Part shown: one piece after another, positions 1-7,609 of the stretch
How the letters are laid out: every line of letters begins with the position of its first letter
Numbering within the stretch: position 1 is the first letter of the stretch
Assembly (NCBI RefSeq): GCF_000725495.1
Contig: NZ_JNZD01000002.1
Coordinates: 186,001-250,000 of the forward strand
DNA: 64,000 bases
Direction of reading: 5' to 3'
DNA from: Streptomyces aureus
GTDB lineage: Bacteria; Actinomycetota; Actinomycetes; Streptomycetales; Streptomycetaceae
Translations under genes and position numbers: made by a program
Notes under the pieces: model-generated
Seen by the model: the letters and a program-made list of their open reading frames with translations, nothing else
What the model was told of the DNA's origin: nothing
The model's database searches: none

Positions 1-817
1 CCGCGTGGGCGGCGATGACGAAGTACTTCTGGGCCGTGGGTTCCAGGCCGACGTCGTGCGACATCCAGCCCGCGAGAACGGCGAGATTGGCGGCGACGCC
101 CCACAGGCGCCGCTGGAGATGGTCGGGGTGCCGGTAGGAGAGCATGCCTCCCACTTCGTTCAGCTGGCCCACCACGGCCTTGCGTTGCAGCCCGCCACCA
201 CGGGACGCGTCCCAGGCCCGGAACACCTCGACGGAGCGCTCCAGTTCCTCGATCTCCTGCGACCCGATGGGGGCGGCCTCGTAACGGTCGAACCCGGCGG
301 GGTCGGCGTGCAGGGGGTCTACGAACTGCGGAGCGTCGGCCGTCAGGGCCGGATCGGTGTGCAGCCAGTCGTGCATGGCAGTGCTGAGTGCGGATCCCGC
401 GGCGAGCGCGGCACCCGCGCCCACCAAGCCGCGTCGGTTGAGCATGAGGTCCATTCCCGTGAATTCGGTGAGGACCGCGGCAGTCCGCTCGGGCGCCCAC
501 GGCACTCCGTCGGGATGTTCCACACTCCCGGCGGCGCCTTGCCGTTTCCCCGCGCGCCCGTGCCTGACCAGACCGAGGTCCTCGATGGTCACGACACGGC
601 CGAGACGCTCGGTGAACAGAGCCGCCAGCACCCGCGGCACCGGATCGCGCGGGATCTCTCCCATGTCGATCCACCGCCGCACCCGCGAGGTGTCGGTCGC
701 CAGCTGGGGGTGGCCCATGGCCGCCGCCTGCCGGTTGACCAGCCTCGCGAGTTCACCCTTGGACCAGCCGGCCAGGCCGAACAGGTCCGACAGACGAGTG
801 TTGGGTTGTCCGTTCAC
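1..817 (-). CDS. NsdA/NsdB-like transcriptional regulator (partial, C-terminus beyond window)
   Basis: The minus strand is open from a GTG at 817 to the window edge, giving 272 codons. The first ~85 residues form an unusual helix-turn-helix-like segment (GWSKGELARLVNRQA, then TSRVRRWIDMGEIPRDPVPR, then LGRVVTIEDLGL). This is the hallmark of Streptomyces NsdA/NsdB proteins, known as negative regulators of sporulation and antibiotic production. Residues after ~130 (LNRRGLVGAGAALAAG and onward) start the helical, TPR-like sensor half. The family is usually ~500 residues, so roughly half is visible. A weak GGGGG ribosome site precedes the GTG. The 230-bp gap to the next gene, which is divergent, carries phased repeats at 881-920. 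Family assignment is from motif memory; orthology to NsdB rather than NsdA is inferred. Confidence 0.8.
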   Translation of the reverse strand, partial: MNGQPNTRLSDLFGLAGWSKGELARLVNRQAAAMGHPQLATDTSRVRRWIDMGEIPRDPVPRVLAALFTERLGRVVTIEDLGLVRHGRAGKRQGAAGSVEHPDGVPWAPERTAAVLTEFTGMDLMLNRRGLVGAGAALAAGSALSTAMHDWLHTDPALTADAPQFVDPLHADPAGFDRYEAAPIGSQEIEELERSVEVFRAWDASRGGGLQRKAVVGQLNEVGGMLSYRHPDHLQRRLWGVAANLAVLAGWMSHDVGLEPTAQKYFVIAAHA

Positions 818-880
818 GTCAAGCCCCCAGGTTCTCGGCTGATTTCGACAGTAACCGCCTGTCAGTTGCTGAGCGACTAT

Positions 881-920
881 TCGCCAGGGTTCGCCAGGGT
901 GCGCCAGATGGTGTGCCAGT
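881..920. repeat. Four 10-bp direct repeats in the divergent NsdB-like/phosphotransferase promoter region
   Basis: Two exact TCGCCAGGGT units are followed by GCGCCAGATG and GTGTGCCAGT, all in 10-bp register and sharing GCCAG. One helical turn per unit puts every copy on the same DNA face, as expected for cooperative binding of a regulator. The array lies 64 bp upstream of the regulator start and ~130 bp upstream of the phosphotransferase start. The function is inferred. Confidence 0.5.
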
Positions 921-1048
921 GGACGTCGGGTGTCAGGTAGGAACGCGCCACCCCGACCCGGTTGCCAGGGACATTCCCCAGGATGAACCAGGCGGCCGGG
1001 GCGGGCAGCGCGGCAACTTGCAGGCACACGAAGGGATCTGTTTCGCCC

Positions 1049-2188
1049 ATGTACACAGCATCGTCCTCCGTGTCCGCTCCGCCCCGGTCGTTGCACCCCC
1101 GCCCGGTGGGCAGCGGCCCTTACCTCGACCCCGCGCGTCAGGCGGCCCCCTTGCTGGGAGCCGGCCGGGCGCGGCGCGTGCCGGGGCTCGGCACCCAACC
1201 GCTCAGCGGGAGACTCGACTTGTCCGGCCCTCAGGGCGCCCAGCTGCGCACGGCGATCGCGTCGGTGCACCGGATCTGTCCGGAGTTCGCTCCGGTCCAG
1301 GTGCTGCGCCGCAGCGGACGCTCCGTGCTCCTCGTCGGCACGACGGGACGCAGCACGGCCGTCGCCAAGTGTTTACTGGACCACTCCCCCGTCTGGGCCG
1401 AGCGGATCAGGCACGAAATAGCTGCATACCGTCTGTTCGTCCGGCATCGCCCGCCCGTGCGGGTGCCCCGGCTGATCGCGGCGGATCCGGACAACTGCAC
1501 CCTGGTGATCGAGCGCATGCCGGGCCGGGCGGCCGCGCTCCAGCGCCACCCGCTCGAGGCCCCGCCGCGCGCGGACATCCGCGCCGCGCTGGGCGCCATC
1601 TGCCGGCTGAACGCCTGGCGGCCGCCGGCCGGGACCTTCAACGCCCCGCTGGACTACGCGGAACGGATCTCCCGCTTCCATGAGCTGGGGCTGCTCACCG
1701 ACCGGGACATGGGCGACCTGCAGAAGCTGGTGCACGGCATCGCGACGTCCTCCGGCCGCCAGGGCATGGGCCAGTTCTGCCACGGCGACGCCCTCCTGTC
1801 GAACATCCTTCTCTCACCGGCCGGTCCAGTGCTGGTGGACTGGGAGCACGCGGGCTGGTATCTGCCGGGCTACGACCTGGCGACGCTGTGGGCGGTCCTC
1901 GGGGACGCCCCCGTGGCGCGCCGTCAGATCAGCCAGCTGGCGCAGTCGTCCGGTCCGGCGGCACGGGACGCCTTCCTGGTGAACCTGATGCTGGTCCTGA
2001 CCCGCGAGATCCGTACGTACGAGACGGCCGTGCAGCGTTCCCTGCACGACGCGGCCCCGACGGCAGCGGGCCCGGCGCACCCGGCTGCCGTCCCGTCCGG
2101 CGAGGAACAGCGGCTGCTGCTGCGGCGGCTGCACGACGACTGCCAGCTGGCCCGGCGGGCCGTGCGCGCGGCGGTCGGCACTCGCTGA
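1049..2188 (+). CDS. Aminoglycoside/choline phosphotransferase-family kinase-fold protein (contains a TTA codon)
   Basis: A 379-residue APH-fold protein. The catalytic loop [11 protein letters not shown] lies around residue 244 and the metal-binding motif VDWEHAG around residue 262, so the kinase core looks intact. The substrate cannot be told; relatives phosphorylate aminoglycosides, choline, homoserine or other small hydroxyl compounds. I chose ATG 1049 (MYTASS), with AAGGGA 12 bases upstream; an in-frame start at 962 would add a poorly conserved extension. Codon 109 (1373-1375) is TTA, which makes translation dependent on the developmentally controlled bldA tRNA. It is divergent from the NsdB-like regulator and ends at a strong hairpin. 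No resistance role can be assigned. Confidence 0.82.
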   Translation: MYTASSSVSAPPRSLHPRPVGSGPYLDPARQAAPLLGAGRARRVPGLGTQPLSGRLDLSGPQGAQLRTAIASVHRICPEFAPVQVLRRSGRSVLLVGTTGRSTAVAKCLLDHSPVWAERIRHEIAAYRLFVRHRPPVRVPRLIAADPDNCTLVIERMPGRAAALQRHPLEAPPRADIRAALGAICRLNAWRPPAGTFNAPLDYAERISRFHELGLLTDRDMGDLQKLVHGIATSSGRQGMGQFCHGDALLSNILLSPAGPVLVDWEHAGWYLPGYDLATLWAVLGDAPVARRQISQLAQSSGPAARDAFLVNLMLVLTREIRTYETAVQRSLHDAAPTAAGPAHPAAVPSGEEQRLLLRRLHDDCQLARRAVRAAVGTR

Positions 2189-2196
2189 AGGGGAAC

Positions 2197-2241
2197 GGAG
2201 GTCCGCGGTGACGCCGGCAGTGCGGCGCACCGCGGACCTCC
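2197..2241 (+). terminator. Rho-independent-type hairpin after the phosphotransferase
   Basis: A perfect 14-bp inverted repeat (GGAGGTCCGCGGTG at 2197-2210, complement at 2228-2241) encloses a 17-base loop, which can itself pair CGCC with GGCG. It begins 9 bases after the stop at 2186-2188. There is no U-tract, as is usual for Streptomyces terminators. Confidence 0.8.
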
Positions 2242-2450
2242 CTCGTACCTGTCCGCCGTTCGGGGCATTGGTCCACTCCACTGACGCCCCGCAGGCCGGA
2301 AGCCCGCCGCCACGAAACCCCCTTCACCCCACGCTGACATGGGAAATCGCCTCCTCCTGGGCATGATTGACGGATCGTCGGGGAGCCGGTAGCACTGACG
2401 CGTTCGGCTCTCGCACGCCCCACCGCGCCCGACCGTCCCAGGAGGCTGCA

Positions 2451-4421
2451 TTGCACCGGTCCGCCAGCGAACCCAAGGGCACCATCCGGCACAGACGCGC
2501 GCGCAGATCCGCGGGAGCCGTCGCCTCGGCGGCGCTGCTGCTGCCCCTGCTCGGCGCGGCCCCTTCGAGTTCCGCCGAGGAGGCACCCGCCAGTGAGCTC
2601 CAGCGGGCCTTCGCCACGGCGTCCGCCGAGTACCACGTTCCGCAGAGCGTGCTGCTCGCCGTGTCCTATCTCCAGTCCCGCTGGGACACCCACGCCGGTG
2701 CCCCGAGCGTCACCGGCGGCTACGGCCCCATGCACCTGACCGACGCCCGTACCGCGATCGCCGGTGCCCCGCACCACAGCGAGGGCACCGAGGACGCCCG
2801 GGGCGACAGCTCGCGTTCCGCGCTGCTGCCCGACGCCCGGATCCCCGCGAACTCAGAGCTCCCGGCCCGGCTCAAGACACTGACGAAGGCCGCCGGTCTC
2901 ACCGGTCTGCCGGCCGAGCGGCTGCGCACCGACGCGGCGGCGAACGTCGCGGGCGGCGCCGCGCTCCTGGCCGCCGCCCAGCGCGATCTCGGCGAGCCCC
3001 TGAGCGACGACGCCGCCGACTGGTACGCGGCGGTGGGACGCTTCTCCGGAGCGGACGACAGCGGCACCGCGGCGGCCTACGCCGACGACGCCTACGCCGT
3101 GATGCGGTCCGGGGAGCGGCGCACCACCGACGCCGGCCAGCAGATGACCCTCGCCGCGCAGCCCGCACTCAGGCCCGACACCGCGCAGCTGCGCCGCGCG
3201 GGGCTGCGGACCGTCTCCGACGACGGCACCGAATGCCCGCGGAGCGTGTCCTGCGAGTGGATCCCCGCCCCGTACGCGGAGTTCGGCGACGGTGACTACG
3301 GCAACCACGACCTGGGCGACCGGCCCGCGTCGCAGAGCATCAAGTACATCGTCATCCATGACACGGAGGGCACCTGGGACGGGGTGCTGAACCTCGTCCA
3401 GGACCCGACCTATGTGTCGTGGAACTACACCCTGCGCTCGACGGACGGGCACATCGCCCAGCATGTGAAGGCCAAGGACGTGGCCTGGCACGCGGGCAAC
3501 TGGTACATCAACGCGAAGTCGGTCGGTCTGGAGCACGAGGGCTTCCTGACCGCTCCCGACACCTGGTACACCGAGGAGATGTACCGGGCCTCGGCGCGCC
3601 TGGTGCGCTACCTCGCCCGGAAGTACGACATCCCGCTGGACCGGCAGCACATCCTCGGGCACGACAACGTCCCCGGTCCCACGACCTCCACGGTCCCGGG
3701 CATGCACACGGACCCGGGCCCGTACTGGGACTGGCAGCACTACTTCACCCTGCTCGGGCACCCGTTCCACCCGGCGTTCGGCAAGGGCGCCGACCTGGTG
3801 ACCGTCCTGCCCGACTACGACTCCAACCAGCCGGTGTACACGGGCTGCGTCACCAAGGGCGAGCCCTGCGCCGCGCACGGGTCCAGCGAGGTGCGGCTGT
3901 ACTCCCAGCCGGATGTGAACGCGCCGCTGATCCAGGACATCGGCCTGTACCCGAAGGGCGACCCCTCGACGACCGGCGTGAACGACGTCGGCTCGCGGGT
4001 CTCCACCGGCCAGCGGTACGCGCTCGCCGGCCGGGACGGCGACTGGACGGCGATCTGGTACCTCGGCCAGAAGGCCTGGTTCGAGAACCCGCGCAAGCAG
4101 CCGACCGCGGTGCGCGCGTCGGGGCCGGTCGTGACGCCCAAGGAGGGGCTGGCGGAGGTCCCGGTCTACGGCAGGGCGTACCCGGAGAAGGAGGCGTACC
4201 CGGCGGGCGTGCCCGTCCAGGCGGTGTCACCCCTGCCGTACAAGATCCTCGCGGGCCAGCGCTACGCGGTGGGTGACAAGGTGCCCGGCGAGTATTTCTA
4301 CGCGCCGACCTTCGACACGACGCCGCACCGGGTCGTGATCGGCACGGACATGTACTACGAGATCCAGTTCGGGCACCGGGTGGAGTTCGTCCGCGCGGCG
4401 GACGTGGACCTGGTTCCGTAG
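2451..4421 (+). CDS. Secreted N-acetylmuramoyl-L-alanine amidase (Amidase_2) with C-terminal SH3-like repeats
   Basis: This cell-wall hydrolase of 656 residues is predicted to cut the amide bond between MurNAc and the peptide stem outside the cell. The start is a TTG at 2451, chosen because AGGAGG sits five bases before it. Upstream in-frame codons lack a ribosome site. A basic n-region (RHRRARRS) and a hydrophobic stretch (AGAVASAALLLPLLGAA) form a signal peptide. Residues ~60-290 are an Ala-rich region of unknown role. The amidase domain (~295-425) has zinc-ligand candidates in YIVIHDTEG, GHDNVPG and HTDPG, with the substrate-side motif NYTLRSTDGHIAQHV. The tail (~430-656) carries SH3-like segments likely to bind the wall. 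It has no operon partners. Confidence 0.9.
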   Translation: MHRSASEPKGTIRHRRARRSAGAVASAALLLPLLGAAPSSSAEEAPASELQRAFATASAEYHVPQSVLLAVSYLQSRWDTHAGAPSVTGGYGPMHLTDARTAIAGAPHHSEGTEDARGDSSRSALLPDARIPANSELPARLKTLTKAAGLTGLPAERLRTDAAANVAGGAALLAAAQRDLGEPLSDDAADWYAAVGRFSGADDSGTAAAYADDAYAVMRSGERRTTDAGQQMTLAAQPALRPDTAQLRRAGLRTVSDDGTECPRSVSCEWIPAPYAEFGDGDYGNHDLGDRPASQSIKYIVIHDTEGTWDGVLNLVQDPTYVSWNYTLRSTDGHIAQHVKAKDVAWHAGNWYINAKSVGLEHEGFLTAPDTWYTEEMYRASARLVRYLARKYDIPLDRQHILGHDNVPGPTTSTVPGMHTDPGPYWDWQHYFTLLGHPFHPAFGKGADLVTVLPDYDSNQPVYTGCVTKGEPCAAHGSSEVRLYSQPDVNAPLIQDIGLYPKGDPSTTGVNDVGSRVSTGQRYALAGRDGDWTAIWYLGQKAWFENPRKQPTAVRASGPVVTPKEGLAEVPVYGRAYPEKEAYPAGVPVQAVSPLPYKILAGQRYAVGDKVPGEYFYAPTFDTTPHRVVIGTDMYYEIQFGHRVEFVRAADVDLVP

Positions 4422-4455
4422 CGGGTCCGGCGGTCCGGGAGCAGGGTCCGCGATC

Positions 4456-4529
4456 GGCGGGCCCGGCTCCCGGAGCGCCGAAGGAGCGGGCCTCCGTGCG
4501 GGGCGGGCCCGGCTCCCGGGGCGCCGAAG
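4456..4529. repeat. Direct repeat of 28 bp downstream of the amidase stop
   Basis: GGCGGGCCCGGCTCCCGG-AGCGCCGAAG at 4456-4483 recurs at 4502-4529 with one mismatch, at a period of 46 bp. Each copy is rich in dyad symmetry. The first also pairs with CCGGGAGC at 4435-4442, so the array may work as a duplicated transcription terminator for the amidase gene, whose stop is at 4419-4421. Confidence 0.6.
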
Positions 4530-4675
4530 ACAATGACACCGGCAACCGGCCAGGGAAAGTGCCGTCGAGGACAGGTTCGGCCGCGACCGGGACAGTTAAC
4601 GACATGTAACCGCCCGCGCGCTCTGCGTGCGCTGTGATGGGCCGTTCACGGAACACGGCACACCCTGGGGCAGGC

Positions 4676-6997
4676 ATGGGCAACTTCGTCAAGACGACTT
4701 CAACGCGGCCGGCCGACGTGGCGCTGGTCCCCCAGCGATGCGGGTGCGGTGCCGAACCGCGCAACGACGCACCCGCGGGGGCCGAGGAAAGGTTTCGGGG
4801 TCTGCTGGAGGCGGCACCCGACGCCATGGTCATCGTGGACGACACCGGAACCATCAAACTCGTCAACGCCCAGACGGAAGCCCTCTTCGGCTACACCCGC
4901 GAGGAGCTCCTGGACCGTCCCGTCGAACTCCTCGTACCGGGCCGCTTCCGCGCGCATCACACCCTCCACCGCGACGGATACGCCAACAACCGCCAGGTCC
5001 GTCCCATGGGCGCGGAACTGGAGCTGCACGGTCTGCGCAAGGACGGCACGGAGTTCCCGGTCGAGATCAGCCTCAGCCCGCTGGAGACCACCGACGGACT
5101 CCTCGTCTCCGCGGCCGTCCGCGACGTCAGTGACCGCAAGGCCGCTGAGGAAAGGTTTCGGGGTCTGCTGGAGGCCGCACCCGACGCCATGGTCATCGTG
5201 GACGACTCCGGAACGATCAAACTCGTCAACGCCCAGACCGAGGCCCTGTTCGGCTACAAGCGCGAGGAACTGCTCGGGCATCCGGTCGAACTCCTCGTGC
5301 CGGGCCGGTTCCGGGCGCACCACCACCGTCACCGCAGGGGCTACTCGGACAACCGCCAGGTCCGTCCCATGGGCGCCGGGCTCGAACTGCACGGTCTGCG
5401 CAAGGACGGCACGGAGTTCCCGGTCGAGATCAGCCTCAGCCCGCTGGAGACCACCGACGGACTCCTCGTGTCCGCCGCCGTCCGGGACGTGAGCGAACGC
5501 AAGCGGGCCGAGGCCCGGATCAACGAACTCGCCGGTCTGGTGGAGTCCTCGCAGGACGCGATCCTCGCCAAGACGCTGGACGGGCACATCACCTACTGGA
5601 ACGCGGCGGCGGAGCGGCTGTACGGCTACTCGCGGGCCGAGGTGATGGGACGGCACGTGTCCCTGCTCGCGACCACCGAGCGGCGCGGCGAGATCGACCT
5701 GCTGCTCGACCGGCTGTGCAGCGGCGAGAAGGTCGAGCACTTCGAGACCCTGCGGCTGACCCGCTCCGGGGCCCTGCTCGACGTGGACATCACGCTGTGG
5801 CCCACCCGGGACGCGGACGGCTCGGTGATCGGCGCGTGCGCGATCGTGCGGGACATCAGCGACCGCAAGCGGGCCGAGGCGGAGCTGACGTTCCTGTACG
5901 AACAGCAGCGGCACATCGCGCTCACGCTCCAGCGCAGTCTGATGGGCACTCCGCCCGCCATCCCCGGTCTGACGACCGCGAGCCGCTACCGGCCGGCCAC
6001 CCAGGGGGCGGGAGTGGGCGGCGACTGGTTCGACCTGATCCCGCTGGGGGCCGGCCGGGTCGGTGTCCTGATCGGCGACGTGATGGGCCGCGGGCTGGAC
6101 GCCGCCGCCGTGATGGGCCAACTGCGGTCGGCCGCGCACGCCTTGGCCAAGACCGGTATGCAGCCACGGCAGTTGATGCAGGCACTGGAGGCCGTGGTCG
6201 GCGATCTGGACGTCCCCGACCAGCTCGTGACCTGCTGCTATCTGGTGATCTCCGCCGACGCCGGCGAGGTGACGGTCTGCTCGGCCGGGCATCTGCCGAC
6301 CCTGGTGGCGACGCCCGGCGGCGGCGCCCGGCCGCTCCCCGCGCCGGTGAACGCGCCGCTCGGAGTCGGCGGCATCCTCTACGAACAGGCGACGTCGCTG
6401 ATCCCGCCCGGGGCGACGCTCGTCCTGTACACCGACGGCCTGATCGAGACCCCGGGCAGTGACATCGAGGACCAGCTCACCGAGCTCACCAACACCCTCA
6501 CGGGCCTGTTCGCCGACGCTCCCGATCTGGAGAAGGCCGCCGACCATGTGCTGGCCGCACTGCTGCCGGACAGCGACGGGCACAACGACGACGTCACGCT
6601 GCTGCTCACCCGGCTGCCGGACGGGCCCCTGGCGACGGTCAACACCGATCTGCCCGCGGTGCCCGAATCGGTCCCGGAGGGGCGCGCCTTCCTCGGCAAG
6701 GCGCTGACCGCCTGGGACTGCGTCCGTGCCGCGGACGACGCCCGGCTGCTGCTCTCGGAAGTCCTCACCAACGCCGTGCAGCATGCCCAGGGACCCATCA
6801 GCCTGCATCTGTGCCGCACATCGACCGATCTGACCGTGGAGGTCAGCGACCGCAGCCCGCACCTTCCGCAGCCGCGGACGGCCGGTGAGGACGAGGAGTC
6901 GGGGCGCGGGCTGATCCTGGTCCGCGCCCTCGCCGACAACTGGGGCGTGCGCCCCACCGACGCCGGCAAGACGACCTGGTTCACCCTCAAGTTGTGA
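4676..6997 (+). CDS. PAS-PAS-PAS-PP2C(SpoIIE)-HATPase signalling phosphatase
   Basis: A 773-residue cytosolic protein with three PAS domains (about 38-157, 158-280, 282-400), a SpoIIE/RsbU-type PP2C phosphatase (about 405-640, with GGDWFDLIPL, GDVMGRGLDAA and NDDVTLLL) and an RsbW-like HATPase domain (about 660-773, with EVLTNAVQHAQG and SGRGLILVRALAD). Such fusions carry both a phosphatase and an anti-sigma-kinase activity, probably in a partner-switching stress or developmental pathway. PAS1 and PAS2 are near-identical copies of a 363-bp unit. ATG 4676 has GGGG five bases upstream; GTG 4634 or ATG 4637 are alternatives without a clear ribosome site. No anti-sigma antagonist gene lies next to it. 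Confidence 0.88.
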   Translation: MGNFVKTTSTRPADVALVPQRCGCGAEPRNDAPAGAEERFRGLLEAAPDAMVIVDDTGTIKLVNAQTEALFGYTREELLDRPVELLVPGRFRAHHTLHRDGYANNRQVRPMGAELELHGLRKDGTEFPVEISLSPLETTDGLLVSAAVRDVSDRKAAEERFRGLLEAAPDAMVIVDDSGTIKLVNAQTEALFGYKREELLGHPVELLVPGRFRAHHHRHRRGYSDNRQVRPMGAGLELHGLRKDGTEFPVEISLSPLETTDGLLVSAAVRDVSERKRAEARINELAGLVESSQDAILAKTLDGHITYWNAAAERLYGYSRAEVMGRHVSLLATTERRGEIDLLLDRLCSGEKVEHFETLRLTRSGALLDVDITLWPTRDADGSVIGACAIVRDISDRKRAEAELTFLYEQQRHIALTLQRSLMGTPPAIPGLTTASRYRPATQGAGVGGDWFDLIPLGAGRVGVLIGDVMGRGLDAAAVMGQLRSAAHALAKTGMQPRQLMQALEAVVGDLDVPDQLVTCCYLVISADAGEVTVCSAGHLPTLVATPGGGARPLPAPVNAPLGVGGILYEQATSLIPPGATLVLYTDGLIETPGSDIEDQLTELTNTLTGLFADAPDLEKAADHVLAALLPDSDGHNDDVTLLLTRLPDGPLATVNTDLPAVPESVPEGRAFLGKALTAWDCVRAADDARLLLSEVLTNAVQHAQGPISLHLCRTSTDLTVEVSDRSPHLPQPRTAGEDEESGRGLILVRALADNWGVRPTDAGKTTWFTLKL
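4784..5509 (+). repeat. Recent 363-bp intragenic tandem duplication encoding two PAS domains
   Basis: Bases 4784-5146 and 5147-5509 are tandem 363-bp (121-codon) copies. They start with the same GAGGAAAGGTTTCGGGGTC and remain closely similar at the DNA level throughout, including silent positions. The second copy differs at a modest number of sites, so the duplication is recent or kept alike by gene conversion. Confidence 0.85.
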
Positions 6998-7018
6998 GGC
7001 GCCGCCGGGAGTTCGGCC

Positions 7019-7516
7019 TCAGCCCTGCTGGAACAGCTCCGCCGGGAGCGGCTTCAGGAGGGCGTACAGGTCGTCCGTGATCGGGCGGTCCCAGGCGGCG
7101 ATGGTCACGAGGACGTTGTCGCTGCGGTCGAACTGGACGCAGGAGATGCGCGTCTCGGAGAGCTTCAGCCGGCGCACGATCATGAGGTTGTCGCCCTGCA
7201 TCACCGGCATGTCCTCGGTCCCGGTGACGGTCACCTCCTCGTGGTTCTCCAGCGCGAGCAGCAGCTGGGCCACCTCGAAGGGAACCTCGCCCTCGGCGAC
7301 GTCACGGGCCTGGGAGCCCTCGGGCAGATTGCCGATGATCATCGCGGGACCGCGGCCGCCGAACAGGTCGTAGCGCAGGAAGACGCCCTGGCAGGTGCCG
7401 TCGGGCGCGGGCAGCAGGCCCGCGCCGAGATTGCCGGGCCAGTCGCCCGGATCCATGGCCAGAACATCGAACTCGGGCCCGGCGGGCGTGGCGCTGCGGC
7501 GGCGGAGGAAGGACAT
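7019..7516 (-). CDS. Conserved protein of unknown function (165 aa)
   Basis: I do not recognise a family with a known activity. The start is taken as ATG 7516 (MSFLRRRSATPAGPEFDVL); a longer frame to 7570 has no ribosome site. The protein is soluble and acidic, without a signal peptide or membrane helix. Sequence such as GAGLLPAPDGTCQGVFLRYD and GDNLMIVRRLKLSETRISC suggests a compact alpha/beta fold. It is convergent with the PAS-phosphatase gene (21-bp gap), so the two are not co-transcribed. It is upstream of nothing on its own strand and likely monocistronic. High GC at third codon positions supports it as a real gene. Confidence 0.7.
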   Translation of the reverse strand: MSFLRRRSATPAGPEFDVLAMDPGDWPGNLGAGLLPAPDGTCQGVFLRYDLFGGRGPAMIIGNLPEGSQARDVAEGEVPFEVAQLLLALENHEEVTVTGTEDMPVMQGDNLMIVRRLKLSETRISCVQFDRSDNVLVTIAAWDRPITDDLYALLKPLPAELFQQG

Positions 7517-7609
7517 GCCGCAATGGTACGTGCACGGGCGCGTACCGGGCCCCACGAGGACCGCCCGCACCGGGGCCCCCGGGGACGGCGGGACGGTCCG
7601 GCGGCGCGG

